This document shows positions 16,810 through 25,121 of a stretch of 64,000 nt of DNA, piece by piece. Made by a program: the position numbers and the translations under genes. Source of the stretch: Poindextera sp963706385. GTDB taxonomy: Bacteria; Pseudomonadota; Alphaproteobacteria; Caulobacterales; Caulobacteraceae. The notes under the pieces are model-generated. The model was not told the origin of the DNA. It did no database searches and saw only the letters and a program-made list of their open reading frames with translations. Every line of letters starts with the position of its first letter. Positions within the stretch are counted from its first letter, which is position 1. Where the stretch lies: positions 2,418,001 to 2,482,000 of the forward strand of contig OY970153.1 in the NCBI GenBank assembly GCA_963706385.1. The letters run 5' to 3'.

Positions 16810-17573
16810 CCGACATGCGCGTGAGACAGATCGCCCTGGTCGCCGAGAAGCTGGAGCCCGTCGTCGCCCAGCTTGGAGTAGTGTTCGGGCTGAAGGTGGG
16901 ATTCAGGGACCCGGGCGTGGGCGTCTTCGGCCTGATCAACGCGGTGATGCCGGTCGGCGGCGAGTTCCTGGAGGTGGTCCAGCCGGTGCGCGACGACGCC
17001 TCGGCCGCGCGCTACCTCGGCCGCCGCGGCGGCGACGCCGGCTATATGGTGATCCTGCAGGCGGCGGACGCCCTGGCCCACCGTAAGCGCTTGGCCGATA
17101 TCGGCGTGCGGCTGATCGCCGAGAGCCACCACGACGGCTACATCTTCACCCACTTCCATCCGGGCGATTGCGCCGGCGTGCTCTCCTCGATCGACACGGT
17201 CGAGAACGATAAGGCCTGGCGCGAACCTTTGAGCAAATGGCCGCCCGCGGGCCGCGACTGGCGCGATTTCCCCGCTGACAGCGCCCTGGGCATCGCCGCT
17301 GTCGACATCCAGAGCCGCGATCCCAAGGCCGCCGCCGAACGCTGGTCCAACCTGTTCGAGACTCCGGTCAGCGCCGGAAACCAGCTCAAGTTCTCACGCG
17401 GCGTCGTCCGCTTCATCCCGCCGATCGACTCCGACGGCACCGGGGTGGTTGGTCTCGACATCGAGGTCGAGGACCCGGCCGCGAGCTTGGCCGCCGCGCG
17501 CAAGCTGGCCCTGCCGGAAAAGGACGGCGCGGTGCTGATCTGCGGAACCTGGATGCGGCCGGTCAAGGCCTGA
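16806..17573 (+). CDS. VOC (glyoxalase/dioxygenase-fold) family protein
   Basis: 255 residues from ATG 16806, overlapping the CoA-transferase stop. Two vicinal-oxygen-chelate modules: MRVRQIALVAEKLEPVVAQL to about residue 115, and ALGIAAVDIQSRDPKAAAER to the end. The pattern (GVFGLINAVMPVGGEFLEVV, HDGYIFTHFHPGDC) is like the glyoxalase-like domain proteins found beside acyl-CoA genes in Actinobacteria and Alphaproteobacteria. Metal ligands may include the His of THFHPGDC. Reaction unknown. Confidence 0.75.
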   Translation: MTDMRVRQIALVAEKLEPVVAQLGVVFGLKVGFRDPGVGVFGLINAVMPVGGEFLEVVQPVRDDASAARYLGRRGGDAGYMVILQAADALAHRKRLADIGVRLIAESHHDGYIFTHFHPGDCAGVLSSIDTVENDKAWREPLSKWPPAGRDWRDFPADSALGIAAVDIQSRDPKAAAERWSNLFETPVSAGNQLKFSRGVVRFIPPIDSDGTGVVGLDIEVEDPAASLAAARKLALPEKDGAVLICGTWMRPVKA

Positions 17574-17656
17574 CGCCGGCGCCTCGTCCTTCCGAGGGGC
17601 GCCGTTGCCAGCGGCCCCGCGCGGGGGTCAAATAGGCGAACCAAGGGAGAGACGAC

Positions 17657-18739
17657 ATGCGGGCGGTGGTGGCGCTAGGCGGGCGGCTGACCTGCGAAGA
17701 GATTCCCGAACTGGAGCCGAAGGCGGGCGAGGTTCTGGTTAAGACCCTATGCTGCGGCATCTGCGGCTCGGATTTGCACGCTCTGCATCATCTGGACCGT
17801 ATGGTCGAGTTGACCCGCCGGGCCGGCGGCGGCATTGGCGGCATGGACCCGACGAAGCCCATCGTGTTCGGGCATGAATTCAGCGCCGAGGTGCTGGACC
17901 ATGGACCGGGCTGCGAGCGGCGCATCAAATCGGGCGCGCGGGTGGTCTCGATGCCGATCATCGCCGGTCCGAGCGGCATGGACACGGTCGGTTATTCCAA
18001 CATCCACCCCGGCGGCTTCGCCGAACGCATGCTGCTGACCGAGTCCATGCTGCTGGAGGTTCCCAACGGCCTGTCCGACCGCCAGGCGGCGATGACCGAG
18101 CCGTTCGCCGTCGGCGCCCACGCGGTGGCCCGCGCGGCCATCGACCAGCCGAGCGCGGCTCTGGTGGTCGGCTGCGGGCCCGTCGGGCTGGCGGTGATCG
18201 CCTCCTTGAAGGCGCGCGGCTACGGCCCCGTGGCCGCGGCGGACTTCTCGCCCGCCCGGCGCAAGATGGCCGAACGCCTGGGCGCGGACATCGTCGTCGA
18301 TCCGGCCCAGCAATCGCCGCACGCCAAATGGGCCGACATGGGGGTGGCGGTCACCGGCCTGGAGCAGACCTTCGCCCAGATGAGCGGCCAGACGGTCAAG
18401 CGGGCGATCATCTTCGAATGCGTCGGCGTGCCGGGCATGCTGCAGACACTGATGGAGGCCTGCCCTACCGGCGCGCAGATCATCGTCGCCGGGGTTTGCA
18501 TGGAGCCCGACACGGTCGAGCCGTTCATGGCGATCAGCAAGCAGATCGATTTTCGCTTCGTCCTGGGCTACACGCCTGAGGAATTCGCCCAGACCCTGAA
18601 CGACATCGCCGAGGGCCGCATCGACGTGGCCCCGGTGATCACCGACGCGGTTGGGCTGTCGGGCGTCGCCGACGCCTTTAAGGCGCTGGGCGACCCGGAA
18701 ACCCAGGTCAAGATCGTCGTCGAGCCCGCCCGGGCCTAG
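17657..18739 (+). CDS. Zinc-binding dehydrogenase (MDR alcohol dehydrogenase family)
   Basis: 360 residues with a strong ribosome site (AAGGGAGAG) before ATG 17657. Catalytic-zinc ligands are seen in CCGICGSDLHALHHL and GHEFSAEVL; the Rossmann loop is ALVVGCGPVGLAVIASLKAR. The four-cysteine structural-zinc lobe usual in ADHs is not visible between residues 90 and 115, so it is a catalytic-zinc-only type. It lies 83 bp after the VOC gene and may oxidise an alcohol or hydroxy-acyl intermediate of the same route. Confidence 0.87.
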   Translation: MRAVVALGGRLTCEEIPELEPKAGEVLVKTLCCGICGSDLHALHHLDRMVELTRRAGGGIGGMDPTKPIVFGHEFSAEVLDHGPGCERRIKSGARVVSMPIIAGPSGMDTVGYSNIHPGGFAERMLLTESMLLEVPNGLSDRQAAMTEPFAVGAHAVARAAIDQPSAALVVGCGPVGLAVIASLKARGYGPVAAADFSPARRKMAERLGADIVVDPAQQSPHAKWADMGVAVTGLEQTFAQMSGQTVKRAIIFECVGVPGMLQTLMEACPTGAQIIVAGVCMEPDTVEPFMAISKQIDFRFVLGYTPEEFAQTLNDIAEGRIDVAPVITDAVGLSGVADAFKALGDPETQVKIVVEPARA

Positions 18740-18752
18740 GTCGTCGCCCGGC

Positions 18753-19985
18753 CTATTCGGCGGCGTCGGGCTTCTTGTTCAGGCCCATGGCTTCCATGAT
18801 TTCCGGCGCGATGTTCTCGGCGCCCTTGTCCTGGATGTGTTGCGCCACGCGGGCGCCGACCGCCGCCATCGACTGGCCGATGAAGGTTTCGCGGTTGTCC
18901 CGCGCCCAGCCGAGCGAGTTTTCGCGATTGATGTTGGACGCCTGAAAGCGCGGGAAGACGTAGCGCGCCATCATCTCGTAGGACTTCTTCTTGCGGTCCC
19001 ATTCGGCCCAGTTGTGGTCCAGCATCAGGAAGGCGCCATAGCCGCCGGATTGTTGCTCCAGCCGCTCGAGCTGGGCGATGGCGTCGTCGGGGTCGCCGAT
19101 CACGGCCAGGCCCGAGGCGATCATGGCGTCGACCGGATCGTCGCCCGCCATCGCCAGGGGCAGGGCCGCCACATGGGTGAAGTAGTAGAGCCATTTCTCC
19201 AGGCCGAAGGCGACGTCGGCGCGGGCCTGTTCGCGGGTCTCGGCGATGTGCATCGGGCCGACCAGGCGCCAGGCCGAGCGGTCGACGGTCTTGCCGTTGT
19301 CGCGCGCGGTCTGCTCGGCGATCGCCCAGTTGGAGGCCAGGGCGTTGAATCCGCCGGCCGAGGTCGCCCCGATCGACAGCAGTCCGATGCCGTGGCGGCC
19401 GGCCGCGTTGGCGCCAGTGGGCGAGACCTGGCTCGCCACCGCCATCTCGATCGAGGGGCGGGTGAAGGGGGTGAGCTGCAAGCGGGCCTCGCAGAGTTCG
19501 AACCAGTCGCTCTTGTGGCTGACCGTCTCGCCGCGCATCAGGCGGACGATGCAGTCCAGCGCCTCATCCATCCGATCGCGCTGCTTGGCCACCGGAATGC
19601 CCATCATGAAGGCGTCCGACGGCAGGGCGCCCGGCCCGACGCCCAGCATCACCCGGCCGCGGGTGATGTGGTCGAGCTGGTTCAGCCGATCGGCCAGCAT
19701 CAGCGGATGATGGTAGGGCAGGGACGAGACGCCGGTGCCCAGCCGGATGTGCCGGGTGCGCTCGGCCACGGTGGCGATGAACAGCTCGGGGCTGGCGATG
19801 ATCTCGTAGCCGGCCGAATGGTGTTCGCCGATCCAGGCCTCGTCATAGCCCAGCGCATCCATCCACTGGACCAGCTCGAGGTCGCGCTCGAGGGCCAGGG
19901 TCGGGTTCTCGTTCAGCGGGTGGAAGGGCGCGATGAAGGCGCCGAAGCGCAGTTTGGGTCCGAGCATGGGGGTTTCCTGGGTCAT
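18753..19985 (-). CDS. LLM class flavin-dependent oxidoreductase (luciferase-like monooxygenase)
   Basis: 410 residues, FMNH2-dependent monooxygenase fold. Signatures: LRFGAFIAPFHPLNENPTLA, YDEAWIGEHHSAGYEIIASP and IRLGTGVSSLPYHHPLMLAD, characteristic of the limonene/alkanal monooxygenase-like branch. A strong AGGAGGG sits 14 bases before ATG 19985; MLGPK at 19967 is an alternative start. Encoded 19 bp downstream of an alpha/beta hydrolase on the same strand. Likely an oxygenase of hydrocarbon, terpenoid or steroid-type substrates; the substrate is not determinable here. Confidence 0.9.
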   Translation of the reverse strand: MTQETPMLGPKLRFGAFIAPFHPLNENPTLALERDLELVQWMDALGYDEAWIGEHHSAGYEIIASPELFIATVAERTRHIRLGTGVSSLPYHHPLMLADRLNQLDHITRGRVMLGVGPGALPSDAFMMGIPVAKQRDRMDEALDCIVRLMRGETVSHKSDWFELCEARLQLTPFTRPSIEMAVASQVSPTGANAAGRHGIGLLSIGATSAGGFNALASNWAIAEQTARDNGKTVDRSAWRLVGPMHIAETREQARADVAFGLEKWLYYFTHVAALPLAMAGDDPVDAMIASGLAVIGDPDDAIAQLERLEQQSGGYGAFLMLDHNWAEWDRKKKSYEMMARYVFPRFQASNINRENSLGWARDNRETFIGQSMAAVGARVAQHIQDKGAENIAPEIMEAMGLNKKPDAAE

Positions 19986-20004
19986 TGACTTTAGCTTTTC
20001 CCTC

Positions 20005-20919
20005 CTATGAACGCTGGGATGTCGCCGGACAAGCGCGCCGGGCGTTGGCGGCGATGGCCATGGCGATGGTCTCGTAGAGTTGTGGCGGGATGTCGTGGCC
20101 CATGCCCTCGATCACCTTCAGCTCGGCGCCCTTGATGTTGGCTGCGGTGTCCTCGCCCCCGGCGAGCGGGATCAGCGGATCGGCGGCGCCGTGGATCACC
20201 AGGGTCGGGGCGGTGATCGCGGCCAGCCGGGCGCGGCGGTCGCCGGTGGCGTTGGCCGCGGCGAACTGCCGGGCGAACCCGGCCGGATAATAGGCGCGCC
20301 TGGCCGCCTCCAGGGCCTGGGCGCGCAGCTCCGTCTCGTCGATCGGATAGGCCGGGCTGCCGACCACCCGGGCCGTCGCCACGCTCGCCGCCAGAAATCC
20401 CTCCTCGTCCTTGAACGGGTTGGGCGGGCGGCTGGACAGCGCCGCCATCGCCTCGGGCGTGGCCCTGGGCAGGTGGGGGTTGCCGGTGTTCGACATGATC
20501 GAGGTCAGCGACAGGGTGCGGTGCGGATGTTCGCTGGCCACCAGTTGGGCGACCATCCCGCCCAGCGAGGCGCCGACGATGTGCGCCCGCTCGATCCCAA
20601 GAGCGTCGAGCAGGCCCGCGGCGTCGTCGGCCATGTCGAACAGGCTGTAGGGCACGTCCGGCTTTTCGCGCCGGCGGTGCGCCTCGGAAATCGCGGCCAG
20701 ATCGGGGATCGGGGCGTCGTCCAGATGGGTCGACAGGCCGACGTCGCGGTTGTCGAAGCGGATCACCCGAAAACCCTGGGCGACCAGGCTCTCGCAGAAC
20801 GGGACGGTCCAGCGGGTCATCTGGGCGCCGAGGCCCATGATCAGCAGCAGCGGCTCGGCGTCGTCGGGTCCGAAGCTGTCGTGTTCGAGACTGACGCCGT
20901 TCACCTGGGCCTGGGGCAT
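20005..20919 (-). CDS. Alpha/beta fold hydrolase
   Basis: 304 residues from ATG 20919 (MPQAQVNGVSLEHDSFGPDD). Oxyanion region LLLIMGLGAQMTRW, nucleophile elbow VGASLGGMVAQL, acid in VIHGAADPLIPL and His in EGMGHDIPPQLYETI give a full triad. The ADPLIPLAGGEDTAANI pattern is typical of large-substrate esterases in this superfamily. The upstream in-frame extension into the next intergenic stretch was rejected. Same transcript as the monooxygenase at 19985 by spacing. Confidence 0.85.
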   Translation of the reverse strand: MPQAQVNGVSLEHDSFGPDDAEPLLLIMGLGAQMTRWTVPFCESLVAQGFRVIRFDNRDVGLSTHLDDAPIPDLAAISEAHRRREKPDVPYSLFDMADDAAGLLDALGIERAHIVGASLGGMVAQLVASEHPHRTLSLTSIMSNTGNPHLPRATPEAMAALSSRPPNPFKDEEGFLAASVATARVVGSPAYPIDETELRAQALEAARRAYYPAGFARQFAAANATGDRRARLAAITAPTLVIHGAADPLIPLAGGEDTAANIKGAELKVIEGMGHDIPPQLYETIAMAIAANARRACPATSQRS

Positions 20920-21052
20920 GGGCTTCTTCCCTGATTGTGTTTTGGTGATCTTGCGGGTCGCGCGCGGTCGCGGCAAGCGGTGAGACAAGCCGGCGGGCTT
21001 GCGGGACGCCGGCCAAGACGCTCTGGTGGGTTCAGGAACGGAAATCAAAGCC

Positions 21053-21745
21053 ATGAGACTCGCCAAACCCCAGTTCGACATCGGGCTTTCGACCAATGCG
21101 CTGGAGCCGATGCTGGCGTTCTGGCAAGGCAAAGTCGGGGTTCCGTTCGATCAGATACTGCCGATCCGTCCGGGCATGGACCAGCACCGGCACGATCTGA
21201 TGGGCTCGGTGCTGAAGATCAATCATCTGACGGAGCCGCCGCCCCGGAACCCGCCCAGCGGTTATCGCGAACTGCTGATCGCCCGCGAGGGCCTGGCCGA
21301 GATTCGCTCGCTGGCCGACCCGGACGGCAATCGCGTCAGCCTAGTCCCCAAGGGCGCGTTCGGCGTCGGCCAGATCGGCGTGCGGATCCAGGTGCGCGAT
21401 CTTGCCGCCCAGCGACGGTTCTATGCCGAGGCTCTGGGCTTGGCGGAAGCGCCCTATGCCGCGGGCGCGGCGTTCCGCGCCGGCGCGGGTCTGATTCTGA
21501 TCGAGCAAGCGGACGATGCTCCGATCGAGGCGCCGTTCGACGGGCCGGGTTGGCGCTACATCACCTTCCAGGTGTTCAAGGCCGACGCCGAGCACGCTCA
21601 TGTCCTGGCCCACGGCGGCCGCGAGGCGATGGCGCCGATCACGCTTGGAGCCACCGCGCGGATATCGATGGTCAAGGACCCCGCCGGCAACTGGATCGAA
21701 CTCTCCCAGCGCGCCTCGCTGACCGGCTCGCTGGAGCCGGGCTGA
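21053..21745 (+). CDS. VOC family protein
   Basis: 230 residues from ATG 21053. Two glyoxalase-like modules: an N-terminal one (LSTNALEPMLAFWQGKVGVP) and a second starting IGVRIQVRDLAAQRRFYAEA. The end of module one (LADPDGNRVSLVPKG) and of module two (VKDPAGNWIELSQR) each carry the conserved D-P-x-G-N-x-[IV]-E/S strand, so the second keeps the usual metal Glu. Divergent from the hydrolase at 20919 with 133 bp between. Function unknown; lies in the catabolic cluster. Confidence 0.78.
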   Translation: MRLAKPQFDIGLSTNALEPMLAFWQGKVGVPFDQILPIRPGMDQHRHDLMGSVLKINHLTEPPPRNPPSGYRELLIAREGLAEIRSLADPDGNRVSLVPKGAFGVGQIGVRIQVRDLAAQRRFYAEALGLAEAPYAAGAAFRAGAGLILIEQADDAPIEAPFDGPGWRYITFQVFKADAEHAHVLAHGGREAMAPITLGATARISMVKDPAGNWIELSQRASLTGSLEPG

Positions 21746-21759
21746 ACCCGGCTTCGCCG

Positions 21760-22815
21760 CTAGATTCGCCAGGACGAAGGCGGGGCGGCTTCTTCCGCGC
21801 CGCGGCGGGCGCCGAACAGGGCCGCGCCGGCGGTCAGGCCGGCGAGCAGGGCCAGGGCGAAGGTGGTCTTGGGCCGCATCTGGGCGGTGGAATAGAGGCT
21901 GGTCTCGCGCACGCCGGCCTGGAACGAGCGTTCGCGCAGGTCATGCCCCGCATGGTGCAGGTTGTCGTCCAGCGCCCGGCGGCCGCCGGCGTCCTTTTCC
22001 AGCCTCGGCGCGGCCCAGGCCAGCAGCGGCTCGGCCGCCGAAGGGGCCAGCAGGTTCAGCGCGCCCAGGAGGCCGCCCGATGAGCCGACCGTCAGCTCCC
22101 GCACCCGATGACTGGCTGCGTAGAGGACGGCGTCCGCCACCAGCGGGGTGGCATAGACCGGCGGCGGATTGCGGACCGCCGCGCCGGTCAGGTTACGGGC
22201 GTGATCCTTGTACGGGGTGTCGATCGCCGAAGGCTTGATCAGGCTCACCGAGACCGGCGCGCGCTCGGCCATCAGCTCCATCCGCAACGCCTTGGTGAAG
22301 CTCGCCACCGCGGCCTTGGAGGCCGAATTGGCGGCTTGCAGCGGCAACGGCAGATCACCCAAACTCGAACCCAGGTTGATCAGCACCCCGCCGCCCTCGC
22401 GGTCCAGGAAATGATCCACCGCCGCCAGCGAACCATAGACCACGCCCCAATAGTTGGTCTCGAACAGCCGCCGCTGGTCCGCGATCGGCGTGGCGCGGAT
22501 CGGGCCGAAGATCGAGACCCCGGCGTTGTTGACCCAGACGTCGAAGCCGCCGAACGCCGTGATCGCAGCATCGGCGATAGTCCGCACCTGCGCCTCGACG
22601 CCGACGTCGGCCACCGCGTAGATCACCTGGGCGCCCTTGCCGGTCAGGTCGTCGCGCACCGCCTTCAGCGCATCCTCGTTGCGCGCGGCGAGCACTAGCC
22701 GCGCGCCGCGGGCCGCCGCGGCCCGGGCGGTTGACAGGCCGATGCCCGACGTCGCGCCAGTGATCACCATGATCTGCTTGCCGATGGGCTTCAGCCTCAA
22801 ACGCTTGCGCATCAC
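21760..22815 (-). CDS. SDR family protein with altered active site and C-terminal membrane helix
   Basis: 351 residues. The N-terminal 260 residues are a short-chain dehydrogenase fold: cofactor loop TGATSGIGLSTARAAA, WVNNAGVSIFG, and the active-site stretch with Ser150/151. The position of the catalytic Tyr is Asn163 in ANSASKAAV (codon AAT), while the partner Lys167 is kept. The tail (about 265-351) adds an amphipathic stretch and one hydrophobic helix, FALALLAGLTAGAALFG, so it may be anchored to the membrane. Close kin of this membrane-tailed SDR group are common near lipid genes. Activity as a normal oxidoreductase is doubtful without Tyr. Confidence 0.83.
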   Translation of the reverse strand: MMRKRLRLKPIGKQIMVITGATSGIGLSTARAAAARGARLVLAARNEDALKAVRDDLTGKGAQVIYAVADVGVEAQVRTIADAAITAFGGFDVWVNNAGVSIFGPIRATPIADQRRLFETNYWGVVYGSLAAVDHFLDREGGGVLINLGSSLGDLPLPLQAANSASKAAVASFTKALRMELMAERAPVSVSLIKPSAIDTPYKDHARNLTGAAVRNPPPVYATPLVADAVLYAASHRVRELTVGSSGGLLGALNLLAPSAAEPLLAWAAPRLEKDAGGRRALDDNLHHAGHDLRERSFQAGVRETSLYSTAQMRPKTTFALALLAGLTAGAALFGARRGAEEAAPPSSWRI

Positions 22816-22924
22816 CGTCGTGCTCCGTCTTGCGCCCCAGGCGATCCACTAGCCCCCAGAGATGTAAAGCGAAAGCTGCGGGCGCAAAGGCGCTTGGGCG
22901 GAAGCAGGACGCCGGCGATCGATC

Positions 22925-23887
22925 TCAGCGAGGGCTGATCGCGGCGGACGAAACCCAACCGCGGTTGCCGTTCTCATCATCGACTTCCCACCAAACTCCG
23001 TTGCGCTGGCCGGTTGGATAGACCAGATCGCCCGGGGTGAAATTGCGCACCGACTTGGCGTGTGGCGAGGGTTGGTCGCGCATCACGATCGGCTCCGTGA
23101 CGCTATAGGCTTGGATGCCGGCATTGGCCGACGCTGACCCGGCCGCGGGCGCGGCGCTGCTCTGCATGTAGCGGACGAGGTCGACGAAGGCGTTGAAATA
23201 GGCCGCCGTGATCACCTTGCCGATGTCGGTGTTGGAATAGCCGCCGCCGGCCAGGGCCGCGAAGCCGCCCCAGCCCCCGCCGCCACCTCCGGCCTCGAAC
23301 GAGATGTCGGTCTTCTTGGCCGCGCCTTCGGCGACATAGATCTGCTCGGTGGTGCGCGCGTCAGTCAGGGTGATCAACACCTGGGCCTCGGAGCTTTTGG
23401 TCCGGAGGCCGCCGGCGAGCGCGCCGAAGCCGCCGGGCAGGAAGCTGCCGGCCACCGCGCCGATGTTGTTGCCGCCGGAGTTGGAGTTGGAATTGGCGAT
23501 GTCGGGGACCAGGAAATAGTCCGCCGAGGCCACCTGACCGCGCCCCACGTTGGAGCCGCGGCGCAGCTCGCCCGACTGGGCCAGGCCTTCTTCTTCGTTG
23601 TGCATGGCCAAGCCGCCGTTGCGGTCGACCATTCTGAGGCAGCCCGAGCGGGAGGCGAACAGCTTGAGCAGGGTTTCCGGACTGGACAGACCCAGCCCCA
23701 CCCACCAGCGATTTTCCGGCTCCTTCACCGCCGCGGTGCCGATCGGGCGGTCGCAGTGCGGCAGCTCGGGCGTCAGGGCGTTCTTCGGCTGGCCCTTGTC
23801 CATGCCGTATTGGGCGCTGGCCGGCCCGGCGGCGCTGAGCCCCGCGATCAAGCCGAGAACTGTCGCCGCGATCGCCAGATGTCTCAT
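22925..23887 (-). CDS. CsgG-like secreted protein with C-terminal SH3-type domain
   Basis: 320 residues from ATG 23887. A type I signal peptide (MRHLAIAATVLGLIAGLSAA, cleavage after ASA) is followed by a domain with the CsgG/HfaB plan: ETLLKLFASRSGCLRMVDR, YFLVPDIA, KSSEAQVLITLTDARTTEQI then YVAEGAAKKTDISFEAGGGG, and GKVITAAYFNAFVDLVRYMQ. Residues 255-320 form an SH3-like domain (QPSPHAKSVRNFTPGDLVYP, WWEVDDENGNRGWVSSAAIS). Unlike true CsgG it has no lipobox cysteine. It may work in envelope assembly or holdfast-like secretion; the family call is moderate. Confidence 0.65.
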   Translation of the reverse strand: MRHLAIAATVLGLIAGLSAAGPASAQYGMDKGQPKNALTPELPHCDRPIGTAAVKEPENRWWVGLGLSSPETLLKLFASRSGCLRMVDRNGGLAMHNEEEGLAQSGELRRGSNVGRGQVASADYFLVPDIANSNSNSGGNNIGAVAGSFLPGGFGALAGGLRTKSSEAQVLITLTDARTTEQIYVAEGAAKKTDISFEAGGGGGGWGGFAALAGGGYSNTDIGKVITAAYFNAFVDLVRYMQSSAAPAAGSASANAGIQAYSVTEPIVMRDQPSPHAKSVRNFTPGDLVYPTGQRNGVWWEVDDENGNRGWVSSAAISPR

Positions 23888-23980
23888 GGTCGGCACCTTC
23901 CCGTTCAATTCGGCCGCCCCGAGCTTAGCCGGGGCGGGCGTGGCGATCAATTGAGCGAACGCCAGTATCCCGAGCGCGGA

Positions 23981-25117
23981 TCAGTATCCGTTCAGCCGGG
24001 CATAACGGTCGCGGTGGTAGGACTGGCCGCCGTAGGTGGCCTCGACGGCGCGGGCGCGCTTGAGGTAGAGGCCGGCGTCGTGGGCGTCGGTCATGCCGAT
24101 GCCGCCGTGCATCTGCACCATTTCGTTGGAAACCAGGTGCAGCACATCGCCCATCTTGGCCTTGGCCAGGGAGACAAGCTCTGCGGTGTCCGGCGCGTCG
24201 TTGTCGATCGCGGTGAGGGCCGCCTCGACGCAGGAGCGGGCCAGCTCGAGATCGGTGAACATCTTGGCCGCCCGGTGCTGCAGGGCCTGGAAGGCGCCGA
24301 TCACCTGGCCGAACTGCACGCGGACCTTGAGGTAGTCGAGGGTGGTCTCGAACGCCTGGACCGCGGAGCCGAGCATTTCGGCCGCCAGACCCGCGCGGGC
24401 CCGGTCGAGGGTTTTTTCCAAGAGCGGCCAGCCCTGGCCGACCTCACCGAGCACCGCGTCGGCGCCGACCTCGACGGCCTCGAAGGTGAGGTTGGCGGCG
24501 CCGCGCGAGTCGGCCAGCTTAAGAGCCTTGCGGGTCAGGCCCTTGGCGTCGCCGGGGACCAGGAACAGGGTGATCCCGTCGGTTTCGCCCGGTTTGCCCG
24601 AGGTGCGGGCCGAGACCACGAACAGCCCGGCCGCGCCGCCCTCGAGCACAAAGGTCTTGCCGCCCGTCAGACTGTAACCGGCGCCGGACCGGGTCGCGGC
24701 CAGCGCGACCTTGGCCGGGGCGTGGTGGGCGCCCTCATCGACGGCCAGGGTGGCCACCAGCTCGCCCGAGGCGATCTTGGGCAGGAAGGCCTGCTTCTGG
24801 GCCTCGCTCCCGCCCAGCACGATGGCGCTGGCCGCCGCGAGCGCGGAGGAGAGCAGCGGCGAGGCGGTGAGCGTGCGGCCGGTCTCCTCCAAAATCAATC
24901 CCAGGCCGAGATAGCCGAAATCCGAGCCGCCGTAGGCTTCGGGGATGATCACTCCGGTCCAGCCCATCTCCGCCATCTCGGCGAAGGCCGCAGGGTCGTA
25001 GCCGGTCGTCGAGGCGGAGTCGCGCAGCTTGCGGAACGCCGAAACCGGCGACTTGTCCTGGGTCCAGGTGCGCGCGGCGTCGCGCAGCATGCTTTGTTCT
25101 TCGGTCAGAACGGCCAT
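23981..25117 (-). CDS. Acyl-CoA dehydrogenase family protein
   Basis: 378 residues, starting MAVLTEEQSMLRDAARTWTQ. The substrate-binding and flavin regions are visible as GYSLTGGKTFVLEGGAAGLF, IGAFQALQHRAAKMFTDLEL and MVQMHGGIGMTDAHDAGLYL. This is the smaller, more divergent subunit type that is usually paired with a second dehydrogenase; it starts 4 bp after the stop of the gene at 25122, so the two probably form a heteromeric enzyme such as those known for steroid side-chain acyl-CoAs. That pairing is inference from spacing. Confidence 0.88.
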   Translation of the reverse strand: MAVLTEEQSMLRDAARTWTQDKSPVSAFRKLRDSASTTGYDPAAFAEMAEMGWTGVIIPEAYGGSDFGYLGLGLILEETGRTLTASPLLSSALAAASAIVLGGSEAQKQAFLPKIASGELVATLAVDEGAHHAPAKVALAATRSGAGYSLTGGKTFVLEGGAAGLFVVSARTSGKPGETDGITLFLVPGDAKGLTRKALKLADSRGAANLTFEAVEVGADAVLGEVGQGWPLLEKTLDRARAGLAAEMLGSAVQAFETTLDYLKVRVQFGQVIGAFQALQHRAAKMFTDLELARSCVEAALTAIDNDAPDTAELVSLAKAKMGDVLHLVSNEMVQMHGGIGMTDAHDAGLYLKRARAVEATYGGQSYHRDRYARLNGY

Positions 25118-25121
25118 GAAT

